A DNA stretch of 57,012 nucleotides from Hwanghaeella sp. (lineage in GTDB: Bacteria; Pseudomonadota; Alphaproteobacteria; UBA8366; Aestuariispiraceae): positions 1-57,012 of the forward strand of contig JANQIT010000043.1 in NCBI GenBank assembly GCA_028282025.1. Direction: 5' to 3'. The notes beneath the pieces are model-generated. The model was not told the origin of the DNA and ran no database searches. It saw only the letters and a list, made by a program, of their open reading frames with translations. This document shows positions 34,991 through 44,525 of this stretch, piece after piece. Position 1 is the first letter of the stretch; each line of letters begins with the position of its first letter. Both the position numbers and the translations under genes were made by a program.

Positions 34991-35548
34991 CTAGGAAGGA
35001 AGTTGATCGAGCGCGGTCCAGCGGTTGATGTCAGGGTACGGGTCGTTGCGTGTGGTGTTATCGAGTTCCAGGAAATGGGCGACACCGATGATCCTGTCGG
35101 CCACCGCGCCATCGTCCGAGAGCGGAAAGGAAACGCGGGAAGCCCAGACCGGCCTGTTGTCCGAGGTCCGGTGAAAGGACTTTCGAAAGTAGGCCCGGAG
35201 ATGCGCAGCGGTGTCCTCCCAGCGGGCCTCGGTTTGTGCGGCATAATCCTTTTCGAAAACCTGGTCGGCCGTTTTTCCTTTGAGTTTTCCGCCGAACCGG
35301 CTGTTCATGGCGTCGCCGACAAGCTGATACGCAAAGCGGCCGTCTGCGTTTCGGGCCACAATAAAGATGTGCGGCAATGCCCACGGCATCTCCAGGGGGT
35401 CGAGATCCGCCATGGCGGGCATCGGTCTGCCGTTCCGCTTGCTGAGCCAAAGTGCGGTAAAACGTGTTAGAACAGACGGGGCCGGACCGCCAAAGATTAT
35501 CCTAAGGCTTTCTTCAATTGCAGGATCCGAGGGGCCGTCGTCTTGCAA
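34991..35548 (-). CDS. PAS_5 family protein (second)
   Basis: About 185 residues with the same plan as the protein at 9705-10253: DLDPLEMPWALPHIFIV, FAYQLVGDAMNSRFGG, then WASRVSFPLSDDGAVADRIIG. The frame has only a TTG start (35548) with GGATGGA upstream, and an in-frame stop six codons before, so TTG or a short N-terminal variant is needed. No output domain. It faces the betaine cluster tail-to-tail and is divergent from the sensor kinase gene; a functional link is speculative. Confidence 0.7.
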   Translation of the reverse strand: MQDDGPSDPAIEESLRIIFGGPAPSVLTRFTALWLSKRNGRPMPAMADLDPLEMPWALPHIFIVARNADGRFAYQLVGDAMNSRFGGKLKGKTADQVFEKDYAAQTEARWEDTAAHLRAYFRKSFHRTSDNRPVWASRVSFPLSDDGAVADRIIGVAHFLELDNTTRNDPYPDINRWTALDQLPS

Positions 35549-36055
35549 ATATCCATCCGCAACTTATTCACAAAGATTTAGCGCTGATGGCCGCACCTCT
35601 CAAGCGTGAAGCACATGCTCTCCCGCTCGCGCGCATGGTGTCGAACCGTTGGAAGCCGTTCGATGTTTCGCGTGGGCTGCTTTTCGATTTTAGAAAAATA
35701 CATATAAAGAATTAGCAAAAAAGTAGCAATACAATCTTGTCGAGACGCCGATCCTGACGACTCTTTTTGCCCGATAAATAAATTGCTAGTCGTGGTTGAT
35801 CTGGTGGGCGGTTTTAGCTTTCTTTTGATTGGATATACGGTCGGTTTCCGCGAGATTTTCGCATCCACATCAATAGTTCAAACACAATTCTTGTGCGCTT
35901 TTCGTGCCGGCTTCTTTGCCGGTTCAGAGGGGATGGTAAGGCCACATGGTCATTTAGGGTCATAACGACCCAGCAGTTTTCATCAATAAGTTTAATGTAA
36001 TGCTTTCATCCGAAGGTATCGGGTCGAGTATTTTCGCAGCCAATGAGTATTTGCC
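35549..36055. other. AT-rich 507-bp intergenic region
   Basis: The longest AT-rich gap in the window, between the divergent PAS_5 and sensor kinase genes. It holds short A/T runs around 35690-35780 and 35980-36010 that could be promoters, but no convincing -35/-10 pair, tRNA or conserved small ORF was found. Several short open frames here lack ribosome sites. Confidence 0.4.
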
Positions 36056-37858
36056 ATGAGTATTCGTTACTACCTTTTCCTGTTAATCGGTGGAGCTTCA
36101 CTCGTTCCGTTGGTTTTTTTCGGGATGTGGCCGCAGTCTCTCGCACTAGAAAATCTAAAAGCGGATGTTTCCGAGAGACATCTTTTGCTTGCTGAAACCC
36201 TTGGGGAAGCACTTGAACGGTATGACCGGGATGCCAGAGCGGTGCTTCGCTTCCTGTCGCATCAAGCCGTCGATCATCATCTTGATTTGGAGGCTGATAT
36301 TCTCCTATCGAATTTGAGCTTCCAGCATATCTGTGTCCTAGACAGAGGCGCGGGCGTCATTGTCCGTACGATCGGTGGTAGCGTGCATCCCTGTCCAGAC
36401 GCAGTGCCGCCGGAACAGTTCCGGTTCTTTCAACAACATGCCGTCGAGGGGTCCATTCGATATACGCCGGTTGTCCCCGGAGCTTCCGGAGAGCCTATCC
36501 TGTATCTTCTGTATCCATTGGGCAATCGGCTGGTTTTCGGTGCATTGCGCACCGACTATTTCGTTGAGCTCGGCAAATCCGTTGCATTCGGCGAAAAAGG
36601 GCATGCAGCCATTGTAGACAGTGCCGGCAATCTTCTGGCTCACCCGGCGCCGGAATGGGTAGCCGGTATGGAGAACATCAGTGCTCTTGAACCGGTTCAA
36701 CGGATGATGGCCGGAGAAGCGGGGGTGACGACGTTCTTCTCGCCGGTCTTGAATGACGAGATGATCGCAGGTTTTACCTCGGTTCCGACCCCTGGATGGG
36801 GAGTGATGATTCCGCAGCCGCTTGCTGAATTGGAGGCTCGGGCCGAGGAAGAACGGCTATACGCGTTTACCATCATTGTGTGCGGCGTCTTGATTGCCGC
36901 GATCCTCAGTTGGTTCTTGTCCGGTCTTCTGAGCAGACGCATATCAAAAGTCGCCAAGGCCGCGCGCAGCATCGCAGCCGGCAGACGGGGAGTTGCCGTG
37001 GCTGCGCCCGGCGGTCTGACGCCGCTGGAGTTTCGCGAACTGTCCCAAGCCTTCAACAGCATGGCCCAAGCAGTCGATGAAACAAAGCGTCGCCAGGACG
37101 TTTTGCTGGAAACTGCGGAAGGGGCGAGTGAGGCGAAATCGCACTTCCTGGCCCATATGAGCCACGAGTTTCGAACACCTCTGAATGCGATACTAGGCTT
37201 TACGCAAATGATCAGCGACAAGGTGTTTGGGCCGCTTGGTAACGACAGGTACGAGGAGTATGTGTCGCTGATCCGCCTTTCAGGGAACCATATGCTCGAA
37301 CTCGTGGATGATATTCTGGATATCGCCAAGATCGAGGCGGGTCAGTATCAGCTTACTGAGAGCGAGTTCGACCTGAACGATGTGCTCGATACATGTCTTC
37401 GGCTGTCGAAAGGGCGTCCGGATGCGGCGGACCTGACGTGTGAATTCCGGCCGCATGCAAAGGGGCTCGTTATCCGCGCGGACAAATGCGTCATTCGGCA
37501 AATTGTGATCAACCTTCTCACCAACGCGATCAAGTTTAACCGTCCAGGCGGACGTGTCGAATTAGTGACCAATCAGAACGGCAATGGGTTGGAAATCGTT
37601 GTTTCCGATACGGGTATCGGCATTGAACCGGAAAATATTCCACAGGTGTTGGAACCCTTCGGGCAAGAGCGCATCAACGCCGTCATGGCGCATGAAGGAA
37701 CCGGCCTGGGGCTCTCGTTATGCAAGCGGTTGGTGGAGCTTCACGACGGAACCTTGCGGATTGTCAGCCAACCGGGAGAAGGGACCAACGTCATTGTGCT
37801 GCTTCCAATCGACCGTGTCGTCAGGCCGCAGGATGTCCCCGTAACGGAGGCGGATTGA
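36056..37858 (+). CDS. Sensor histidine kinase with periplasmic sensor domain
   Basis: 600 residues. TM1 (about 5-22, YYLFLLIGGASLVPLVFF), a Cache-like extracytoplasmic domain (about 25-270, VDSAGNLLAHPAPEW), TM2 (about 275-298), HAMP (about 300-350), HisKA with phospho-acceptor H370 in HMSHEFRTPLNAILG, and HATPase_c (NLLTNAIKF, VSDTGIGIEPENI, GTGLGLSLCKRLVE). It autophosphorylates and passes phosphate to a response regulator. None is encoded on either side, so it is an orphan kinase. Signal unknown; the dCache-like region often binds organic acids or amino acids. Confidence 0.92.
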   Translation: MSIRYYLFLLIGGASLVPLVFFGMWPQSLALENLKADVSERHLLLAETLGEALERYDRDARAVLRFLSHQAVDHHLDLEADILLSNLSFQHICVLDRGAGVIVRTIGGSVHPCPDAVPPEQFRFFQQHAVEGSIRYTPVVPGASGEPILYLLYPLGNRLVFGALRTDYFVELGKSVAFGEKGHAAIVDSAGNLLAHPAPEWVAGMENISALEPVQRMMAGEAGVTTFFSPVLNDEMIAGFTSVPTPGWGVMIPQPLAELEARAEEERLYAFTIIVCGVLIAAILSWFLSGLLSRRISKVAKAARSIAAGRRGVAVAAPGGLTPLEFRELSQAFNSMAQAVDETKRRQDVLLETAEGASEAKSHFLAHMSHEFRTPLNAILGFTQMISDKVFGPLGNDRYEEYVSLIRLSGNHMLELVDDILDIAKIEAGQYQLTESEFDLNDVLDTCLRLSKGRPDAADLTCEFRPHAKGLVIRADKCVIRQIVINLLTNAIKFNRPGGRVELVTNQNGNGLEIVVSDTGIGIEPENIPQVLEPFGQERINAVMAHEGTGLGLSLCKRLVELHDGTLRIVSQPGEGTNVIVLLPIDRVVRPQDVPVTEAD

Positions 37859-38125
37859 AATCACGGCCTGCGCTTCCGCGCCCTTGCGCTGTGTGTCTTG
37901 TTTAGAGGGACGGCAGAGACATACGCCTCTGAACGATAGACAACCGCATCTCGCACGCGGTCGAGGACCGAGCGACGGTATCGGTCTCCAAGATCCTGAA
38001 ACTTTGTTCGCACAAGCATGATCTTGCCGGCGTCCGGCCGCCAATGCGACCGTTGCGCCGCATCGGACCGGGAAACACTGAAACAGGCTGGCTATGGCGA
38101 GTGGGCGATAATCGGCTGTCTCGGG

Positions 38126-38836
38126 TTATTTGCTTCCATGCTGCCCGAACAGAATCTTCCGTTCTTCGTCGCTGGGCGGGGCCTGCCGCCGCATCTCTTT
38201 TCCCAGGTCCACGCCGCGTTGCACCGCCGGGCGTTCCTTCACCTCCGCGCGCCAGCGCTTCAGGTTGGGGTAGGGATCGAGCGATCCGCCAAGGGGTTTG
38301 GCGATCAGGACCCATGGCCAGTTTATCATATCGGCTATGGTGTACGCGTCACCCAGGATGTAACGGCGGTCGGCGAGGCGGCGGTCCAGAACGCCCAGCG
38401 TGCGGTCGTATTCGCCGGCGTAGCGCTGGTGCGCGTAGTCGTTTTCGCCTTCTGCATAGTTCACGAAATGGCTGAGTTGTCCCGCCATCGGACCTTGGTT
38501 GCCGACCTGCCAGAACAGCCATTCCAGACATTCCTTGCGGCCGCGCGCATCCTGGGGAATGAAGTGCCGGAACTTGTCCGCCAGATACAGCATGATTGCG
38601 CCGGATTCGAAGACGCTGACCGGTTCCACGCCATATTCCGCCGGAGGAGCAGGATCCAGGATAGCGGGCATGCGGTTGTTGGGGCTGATCGCCAGGAATT
38701 CCGGCTTGAATTGATCGCCCTTGCCGATATTGACCGGGATCGTCCTATATTCCAGGCCGATGGCGTCGACCAACTCTTCCAGCAGGATGGAAACTTTCCA
38801 GCCGTTCGGTGTGGGCCAGTAAAAGAATTCAAGCAT
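38126..38836 (-). CDS. Glutathione S-transferase
   Basis: 236 residues: a thioredoxin-like N-terminal domain (FYWPTPNGWKVSILLEEL; NNRMPAILD; VFESGAIMLYLADK, with the ES pair that holds the glutathione gamma-glutamyl group) and a helical C-terminal domain (YILGDAYTIADMINWPW, the N-cap motif). It resembles the YfcG/Nu-class disulfide-bond oxidoreductases. The start at 38836 overlaps the CoA transferase stop by eight bases, so the two are coupled. Upstream in-frame ATG codons lie inside the CoA transferase and are rejected. Confidence 0.92.
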   Translation of the reverse strand: MLEFFYWPTPNGWKVSILLEELVDAIGLEYRTIPVNIGKGDQFKPEFLAISPNNRMPAILDPAPPAEYGVEPVSVFESGAIMLYLADKFRHFIPQDARGRKECLEWLFWQVGNQGPMAGQLSHFVNYAEGENDYAHQRYAGEYDRTLGVLDRRLADRRYILGDAYTIADMINWPWVLIAKPLGGSLDPYPNLKRWRAEVKERPAVQRGVDLGKEMRRQAPPSDEERKILFGQHGSK

Positions 38837-40049
38837 CTTCCACCGCCTTTTCCGCCGGTTCCGCCATGTGGATTGCGCCGCTTTCCCGAAGGGCGGCAAT
38901 TCGGGTTTCCTCGATGCCCAGTTCCCGCAGGACTTCTTCGGTATGTTCGCCATAGTCCGGCGCGCCATTGGACAGGTCGAGCGGCGTTCCAGAAAATTGC
39001 GCCGCGGGGCGGGTCTGCCGCAACCGGCCCGCGACCGGGTGATTCAGTTCCACGACGATGCCGTTATCGGTGACCTGCGGATGGGTGACGACATCCTTGC
39101 GCTTCAGGATCGGCGCACAGGGGACATCGTGCCCGGCAAGCGTTTCCAGCCAGTATTCGGCGCTTTGCGTCCGCAACACTTCCTGGGTCATCTCCAGGCG
39201 GGCGTCGACATTCTGGTGCCGGACCTCGGCCGTTTTGAAACGCGGATCGTTGCGCCATTCGGGTTTGTTCAGCGCCTCAGTCAGCGCTACCCATTCCTTG
39301 TCGGAATTGACCGCCACCGTGATGTAGTCGGTGGTGGTTTCATAAATCAGATCGATGAAGCTGTGTGCCGTCTCAGATGGAATCTCGTCGCCGACGAAGG
39401 TATGGCCGCCCATGTCGGAATGCCAGAGGAAGGCGATCACGCTGTCCAGCATGGAGACTTTCACATGCTGGCCTTCGCCGGTCCGCGCCCGGTGCAGCAG
39501 GGCGGCGGTGACGGCCTGGGCGGTGGTAAACCCGGTCAGTTTGTCCGGCACGATCGTGCGCACAAGACGCGGGCGAGCGGCATCTGAGCCGCCTTGGATG
39601 GTGGTCAGGCCCGATAGCGCCTGGACCAACGGGTCATAGACGGGCTTGTCCGCATAGGGTCCCCGGTCGCCGAAGCCGCTGACCGAGACATAGACGATGT
39701 CCGGCCGCACGGCGCGCACCGCTTCTTCGCCGAGGCCCAGCCGGTCGACCACCCCGGGGCGGAAATTCTGGATGAAGACGTCGGCGTCCTTCAGCAGATC
39801 CTTCACGATGGCCAACCCGTCCGGATGCTTCAGATTAAGAGCGATGGCCCGTTTGCTTCGGTTGTTGTTCAGGAAGGAGGCTGTCATGCCGCCGCGCCGT
39901 GTGGAGACGGCGCGGGTGACGTCGCCGCCATGGGCGTTTTCGATCTTGATGACGTCCGCGCCCTGGTCCGCCAACAACATGGTGCCGAGCGGGCCGGAGA
40001 CGACTTGCGTCAGGTCGACAATACGGATTCCTTCCAGGGGACCGGGCAT
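38829..40049 (-). CDS. CaiB/BaiF family (class III) CoA transferase
   Basis: 406 residues. N-terminal GPLGTMLLADQGADVIKIEN is the family signature and NFRPGVVDRLGLG is typical; the catalytic Asp is expected in the segment near residue 165-170 (not pinned down by eye). It transfers CoA between acyl-CoA and a free acid. The start MPGPLEGIRI at 40049 begins the conserved fold. It is a single-domain protein, so not the fused DddD-type enzyme. It is translationally coupled to the GST gene and divergent from the Gfo/Idh/MocA gene. Confidence 0.9.
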   Translation of the reverse strand: MPGPLEGIRIVDLTQVVSGPLGTMLLADQGADVIKIENAHGGDVTRAVSTRRGGMTASFLNNNRSKRAIALNLKHPDGLAIVKDLLKDADVFIQNFRPGVVDRLGLGEEAVRAVRPDIVYVSVSGFGDRGPYADKPVYDPLVQALSGLTTIQGGSDAARPRLVRTIVPDKLTGFTTAQAVTAALLHRARTGEGQHVKVSMLDSVIAFLWHSDMGGHTFVGDEIPSETAHSFIDLIYETTTDYITVAVNSDKEWVALTEALNKPEWRNDPRFKTAEVRHQNVDARLEMTQEVLRTQSAEYWLETLAGHDVPCAPILKRKDVVTHPQVTDNGIVVELNHPVAGRLRQTRPAAQFSGTPLDLSNGAPDYGEHTEEVLRELGIEETRIAALRESGAIHMAEPAEKAVEDA

Positions 40050-40113
40050 GGGGTGGCTCCAAATACAGTCTAAATCGTTGCGCGCAAGGTTTGGGGACAA
40101 TATTGACGGGCTC

Positions 40114-40135
40114 GTTGCAGCATATAAGCCGCAAC
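40114..40135. promoter_or_regulatory. Imperfect inverted repeat between divergent CoA transferase and oxidoreductase genes
   Basis: Arms GTTGCAGC and GCCGCAAC flank an ATATAA centre, in the 130-bp gap. TTGACG (40103-40108) and TATAAG (40123-40128) overlap it but are only 14 bases apart. It is a possible operator; no regulator gene is adjacent. Confidence 0.3.
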
Positions 40136-40179
40136 CTCGGAAAGGCTTTTTTGAAGCGGGTCGCTAAGGAGTGATGGGT

Positions 40180-41148
40180 ATGAGATTGGGTGTGATCGGG
40201 TTCGGCATTATGGGGGAACGGCTGACGCGCGCGGCGCTGGCCCATGAAAGCGGGGAGGTGTCGCTTGCCGGTGTGTGGGATCCATCCGACGCCGCGATGG
40301 CCCGGTTGTCCGGCGACTTGCCGGCGGCCCACGCCGCAGCGGACCCGGAAAACCTGATCGCGGACAGCGATTGCATCTACATCGCATCGCCGCCGGAAAC
40401 GCACCTGGAGCACGCGCGCGCGGCGCTGGCGGCGGGCAAGGCCGTCTTCTGCGAAAAGCCATTGGCGGTCGATCTGAAAGACGCCGCGGCCTTCGCCCGG
40501 GAAGTGGAGGCCGCGCGCATCGCGGTGAACTTCGTCTTCGCCTCCTCGCCGGCGGTGGCGCAACTGCGTACCTGGATCGCCGGGGGCGCGGTCGGTCCGG
40601 TGGAAAGCCTGGAGATCGAGATGGGTTTCGCCGTGTGGCCCAGGCCGTGGCAGCACGATGCGGTCAGTTGGTTGAGCAAGCGCCATCAAGGCGGCTTCAC
40701 GCGAGAGGTCGCGTCCCATTTCCTCTTCCTGACGCGGCGGTTGCTGGGAGCGATGGTGCTGGACTCGGCAAGTACGACCTATCCGGAGGGCGACGGCAGT
40801 GAAACAGAACTGCACGGGCTTCTGACGGCGGGCGGCATTCCGGTAAGGATCAGCGGCGCGGTCGGTCAAACTGAAGAGAGCGATATGAACCGCTGGACGT
40901 TAAAGGGGAAGAACGGCTCGGTTCGGCTGTGCGATTGGTCCCGCGCCCAACGGCTGACTGACGCCGGAAACTGGGAAGAAGCGCCGGACGCCATGCCCTT
41001 GGAAAAGGCCCGGCCTTTGATTCTGAAGGGGCAATTGGACAAGCTGGCTGCCTTGACCGCTGGCGGCCCGGCGTCGGACTTCCCGCTTGCCAGTGTGCAG
41101 GAAGCATTGGAGGTCCAGCAGATCGTCGAAGCCCTTCTGTCCGCTTAG
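40180..41148 (+). CDS. Gfo/Idh/MocA family oxidoreductase
   Basis: About 322 residues. N-terminal Rossmann motif LGVIGFGIMGERLT, then the family signature VFCEKPLAVDL with the catalytic Lys of the EKP motif, and a C-terminal sheet domain. It uses NAD(P) to oxidise or reduce a sugar, inositol or related polyol. Three in-frame starts lie together (GTG 40171, ATG 40174, ATG 40180); AAGGAG at 40166-40171 is best spaced for 40180. No partner in a known pathway is adjacent. Confidence 0.88.
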   Translation: MRLGVIGFGIMGERLTRAALAHESGEVSLAGVWDPSDAAMARLSGDLPAAHAAADPENLIADSDCIYIASPPETHLEHARAALAAGKAVFCEKPLAVDLKDAAAFAREVEAARIAVNFVFASSPAVAQLRTWIAGGAVGPVESLEIEMGFAVWPRPWQHDAVSWLSKRHQGGFTREVASHFLFLTRRLLGAMVLDSASTTYPEGDGSETELHGLLTAGGIPVRISGAVGQTEESDMNRWTLKGKNGSVRLCDWSRAQRLTDAGNWEEAPDAMPLEKARPLILKGQLDKLAALTAGGPASDFPLASVQEALEVQQIVEALLSA

Positions 41149-41225
41149 GCCCTGGCGCGGGCGCGGTACAGACCTACATATACACGCACTGTTCGAGTGA
41201 CTAATGGGCTGGCCGGACACCTGAC

Positions 41226-42272
41226 ATGGATTCCCTGACGCAGTTTACCCTTGGCGCCGTCATTGGCGTCGCCACCTTGGGCCGCCGTATCGGCCCGCGC
41301 AAAGCGGCCCTGACCGGCGGGATCGTTGCGACCGTGCCGGACCTGGACGTCTTTCTACCGGCCAGCGATCCAATCGATGCTTTCGTCAATCATCGGGGCT
41401 GGAGCCACTCTCTCATCACCCTCAGTATCGCCGCGCCGGTCCTGGGGGAGGGTGTGCGCCGCCTGTTTGCTGGATTGAAGGATGCGCCCCGGTGGGCGCC
41501 CATGGGGGCGGTCTGGCTGATGCTGACGACGCATGCCTTGCTGGATGCGATGACCGTCTACGGCACCAAGCTTTTCTGGCCGCTGCTGGACTATCCGTTC
41601 GGCCTTGGCTCTATGTTCATCATCGACCCGCTCTACACGATCCCGCTGCTGGTGGTGACCGTTTGGGCGCTGTTTTCCGGCAGCCTGGGGCCAAGGTTGC
41701 ACAAGGCGGCGACCCTCGGGCTGGTCTTGAGCACTGTTTACGCGGGCTGGTCCGCGGTTGGACAGCAATTGGCCCGCGACCGGGTCGTTGCGGCGCTGGA
41801 AGCTCATGATATCGCCACCGACCGGGTCCTGGTGACACCGATGCCTTTCACCACGGTTTTGTGGCGCGGCATTGCCGTCGACGGCGACCGTTATGTGAAC
41901 GTCTATCGCTCCCTCTTGGATAAGAAAGACAATGGCATCGTGCATGTCCATCCCAGGAATCTGGGCCTTCGGGAAATGTTGCCCGACGATGCGCCCGTTG
42001 AGGATGTCGCGCTGTTCAGTAAGGGGTACTACGCCCTTGGTAACGGCGGTGGGGATTTGCTGGTGAAAGACCTGCGCATGGGGGTCACGCCGAATTTCGT
42101 TTTCACCTTCAAGATCGCCGAAATCCGGAACGCCGTCGTTAATATGGTGACCCCGGTCAAATTGGAGCGCACGAACGAGGAAGGCGGGCTGGAATGGCTG
42201 TGGGCCCGTACGTTTGACGAGACGGTTCCGCGGATCGAAGGCAGCCTGCATCAAAGTCTCAGCGCCAATTGA
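41226..42272 (+). CDS. Membrane-bound metal-dependent hydrolase (YdjM/DUF457 family)
   Basis: 348 residues with about five hydrophobic segments in the first half (for example LFAGLKDAPRWAPMGAVWL; SMFIIDPLYTIPLLVVTVWAL in part) and a soluble second half. The N-terminus has DSLTQFTLGAVIG and NHRGWSHSLI, the His-rich motif typical of YdjM/LexA-regulated inner-membrane hydrolases, and TTHALLDAMT. The catalysed reaction is not established for the family. The gene is followed 53 bases later by another membrane protein in the same direction. Confidence 0.8.
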   Translation: MDSLTQFTLGAVIGVATLGRRIGPRKAALTGGIVATVPDLDVFLPASDPIDAFVNHRGWSHSLITLSIAAPVLGEGVRRLFAGLKDAPRWAPMGAVWLMLTTHALLDAMTVYGTKLFWPLLDYPFGLGSMFIIDPLYTIPLLVVTVWALFSGSLGPRLHKAATLGLVLSTVYAGWSAVGQQLARDRVVAALEAHDIATDRVLVTPMPFTTVLWRGIAVDGDRYVNVYRSLLDKKDNGIVHVHPRNLGLREMLPDDAPVEDVALFSKGYYALGNGGGDLLVKDLRMGVTPNFVFTFKIAEIRNAVVNMVTPVKLERTNEEGGLEWLWARTFDETVPRIEGSLHQSLSAN

Positions 42273-42325
42273 ATTCACCCGCTCTTGGTCTTGTATGCGC
42301 TTCGCGACGCAGCGCATAAGGGCGC

Positions 42326-42967
42326 ATGGGATTTGATTTTATCGCTGCGGCCCTGTTCGGGTTTCTCGGGGCGGCGTGTCACCAGATGTGGTCGCGCGCC
42401 GGACCCTTGTTGCAGGTTTTTTTCGCCTTGCTGTGGTTCGGTCTGGTCGCCGCCAGCCAGCCGCTGTTCGTCGAGCGGTTAATCGGTGGCTACCCCGGCG
42501 ACAGTTTTCACACGTTAGGCATGCCGCAGGCAGCCGGTCTTGTGCTTTTATCGGCCGCGATGACGGCGGGGATCCTGCTGGTGGCGAAGTCGGCGGCGGA
42601 GTCGTTTCAGTACTATTTGCGCGAGCCTGTGGCGAGCCTCGTCATTCTGCCCTTCGCACTTCTGCTGTTCCTGATTTGGGATTTCCTCGCGCCGCAGATC
42701 TATTACGGATATTACCTGGTCATCTTCGACGGGCTGCCGCTGCAATGGGTGTTGCACCCGGACAAGATCCTGGAACGCCTGATCGCCTTCATGACGCCGG
42801 GGCCGGCGGTCAGCCTGGCGAACGATACGGCGGCCCTGATGCTGCATACCCTGCTGCTGTTGGGGGCCGCCAGAATAGTCGCGGGCACGGCCCGGGCGCG
42901 CTTTGTGCCGCTTATGCTGACCCTTGCGCTCGCCCGGTTCGCCCTGCTGAAACTGGCCGGACTCTAA
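42326..42967 (+). CDS. Hypothetical multi-spanning membrane protein
   Basis: 213 residues with roughly five or six hydrophobic spans (for example GPLLQVFFALLWFGLVAA; LVLLSAAMTAGILLV; LVILPFALLLFLIWDFL; LMLHTLLLLGAARIV). I do not recognise the family. It overlaps the last bases of the facing aminotransferase gene by four bases (42964-42967) and follows the YdjM-like gene, with which it may form a transcript. No motif suggests a substrate. Confidence 0.65.
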   Translation: MGFDFIAAALFGFLGAACHQMWSRAGPLLQVFFALLWFGLVAASQPLFVERLIGGYPGDSFHTLGMPQAAGLVLLSAAMTAGILLVAKSAAESFQYYLREPVASLVILPFALLLFLIWDFLAPQIYYGYYLVIFDGLPLQWVLHPDKILERLIAFMTPGPAVSLANDTAALMLHTLLLLGAARIVAGTARARFVPLMLTLALARFALLKLAGL

Positions 42968-44370
42968 AGCCCTTCGGCGGCCACTGTCTCCGCCGTTTCG
43001 TCCAGCGCCGTTCGCAACCCGGAAATCAGATCGTCGATCTGCGGCTTTTCGATAATCAGGGGCGGGGAGACCACCATGGTATCGCCGCAGGCCCGCGCGA
43101 TCACATTGTGGCGCATGATGTGATCGCGGCAGATCGTACCCACCTTGCCGACCTTGTCGAATTTCTGGCGTGTCGCCTTGTCCTTACAGATTTCCACCGC
43201 ACCCAACAGGCCGATGGCTCGGGTTTCGCCGACCAATGGGTGGTCTTCCAGGCTGGCCAGGGCTTCCTTCAGATAGGGGCCGGTTTCGTCTCGTACTTTT
43301 TCAACCAGACCCTCGCGCTCCATGATCTCGATATTGCGCAACGCGACAGCGCAGGAAGCCGGATGGCCGGAATAGGTATAGCCGTGCGCGAATTCGCCTC
43401 CTTCGGCGATCAGCAACTCGCTGACCTTGTCTGAAATGGCGAGGGCGGAGATCGGCAGGTAGCCCGACGAGAGCCCCTTCGCCATCGGGACCAGGTCCGG
43501 CTTGATCCCCAATGTCTGATGCCCGAACCAGGATCCGGTGCGCCCGAAACCGCAGATCACTTCGTCGGCGATCAGAAGGATGTCGTACTTTTCGCAGATG
43601 CGCTGCACTTCCGGCCAGTAGCAATCGGGCGCGATCACGACCCCGCCGGCGCCCATGACCGGCTCGCCGATGAAGGCGCCGACATTCTCAGGCCCCAGTT
43701 CCAGAATGCGTTGCTCTACGGCCTTCGCCGCCCGCAACCCCAATTCGTCTTGGCTCTCGTCCTGCTCCGCTTCCCCGAACCAATAGGGTTGCATGACATG
43801 CGTCACGCCCGGCACCGGCAGGTCCGCCTGTTTATGCATGTATTTCATGCCGCTGAGGCTGGCGCCCGCGACGGTGGAGCCATGGTAGGCGTTCCAGCGG
43901 CTGACGATGTATTTCTTCTTCGTCTGCCCGCGCAGGTTCCAGTAATGCCGGACAAGGCGGAACACGCTGTCATTCGCTTCCGAGCCTGAATTGGAAAAGA
44001 ACACATGGTTGAAGCCGTCGCCGAGCAGGCTGGAGATCTTGGCCGACAGTTCGATGGCGGGCGGCGTCGCCGTTTTGAAAAAGGTGTTGTAGTAGGGCAG
44101 CTCCAACATCTGCTGATAGACGGTTTCGGCCAGTTCACGCCGGCCGTAGCCGACATTCACGCACCACAGGCCGGCCATGCCGTCCAGGATCTTGTTGCCG
44201 TCGCCGTCATAGAGATAGCAGCCGTCCGCGCGGGTGATGACGCGCGCGCCGCCTTCCTGGCGAAGGGCTTTGGTGTCGGTGAACGGATGCAGGTGGTGTT
44301 GCAGATCCAGGCGCTTCAGCGCTTCGATGTCGTAGTTGCGGCGGGCTTGGCTATCGATTGTCTCGGTCAT
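42964..44370 (-). CDS. Class III aminotransferase (omega-amino acid/putrescine-pyruvate type)
   Basis: 468 residues. FSNSGSEANDSVFRLVRHYW binds the PLP phosphate, LIADEVICGFGRTGSWFG carries the key Asp, and the Lys in VPMAKGLSSGYLPISA forms the Schiff base. The overall plan matches the omega-amino acid:pyruvate and putrescine aminotransferases. It lies upstream in orientation of, and points the same way as, the glutamine-synthetase-like gene at 44526-45872, fitting polyamine or amino-alkane breakdown. The start at MTETIDSQ has AAGGA upstream; an ATG at 44403 is unlikely. Confidence 0.9.
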   Translation of the reverse strand: MTETIDSQARRNYDIEALKRLDLQHHLHPFTDTKALRQEGGARVITRADGCYLYDGDGNKILDGMAGLWCVNVGYGRRELAETVYQQMLELPYYNTFFKTATPPAIELSAKISSLLGDGFNHVFFSNSGSEANDSVFRLVRHYWNLRGQTKKKYIVSRWNAYHGSTVAGASLSGMKYMHKQADLPVPGVTHVMQPYWFGEAEQDESQDELGLRAAKAVEQRILELGPENVGAFIGEPVMGAGGVVIAPDCYWPEVQRICEKYDILLIADEVICGFGRTGSWFGHQTLGIKPDLVPMAKGLSSGYLPISALAISDKVSELLIAEGGEFAHGYTYSGHPASCAVALRNIEIMEREGLVEKVRDETGPYLKEALASLEDHPLVGETRAIGLLGAVEICKDKATRQKFDKVGKVGTICRDHIMRHNVIARACGDTMVVSPPLIIEKPQIDDLISGLRTALDETAETVAAEGL

Positions 44371-44525
44371 GATGCGGGTCCTTACCGGTGAAACGTTGTT
44401 CATTTGGCTGAAAGGAAACCCGCCGGATCAGGGATTGTACCCGATCCGTGCGCACAGGATCAGCAGTTCCTTCTTTTTGCTCGCGATGACCATAGTGGAT
44501 TTATAGCACCGATTGATGGCGCGCT

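Noticed and set aside
38829..40049. DddD-type DMSP CoA-transferase/lyase, considered because of the DddP-like genes
   Set aside because: DddD is a large two-domain fusion; both CaiB proteins here are single-domain (about 400 residues).
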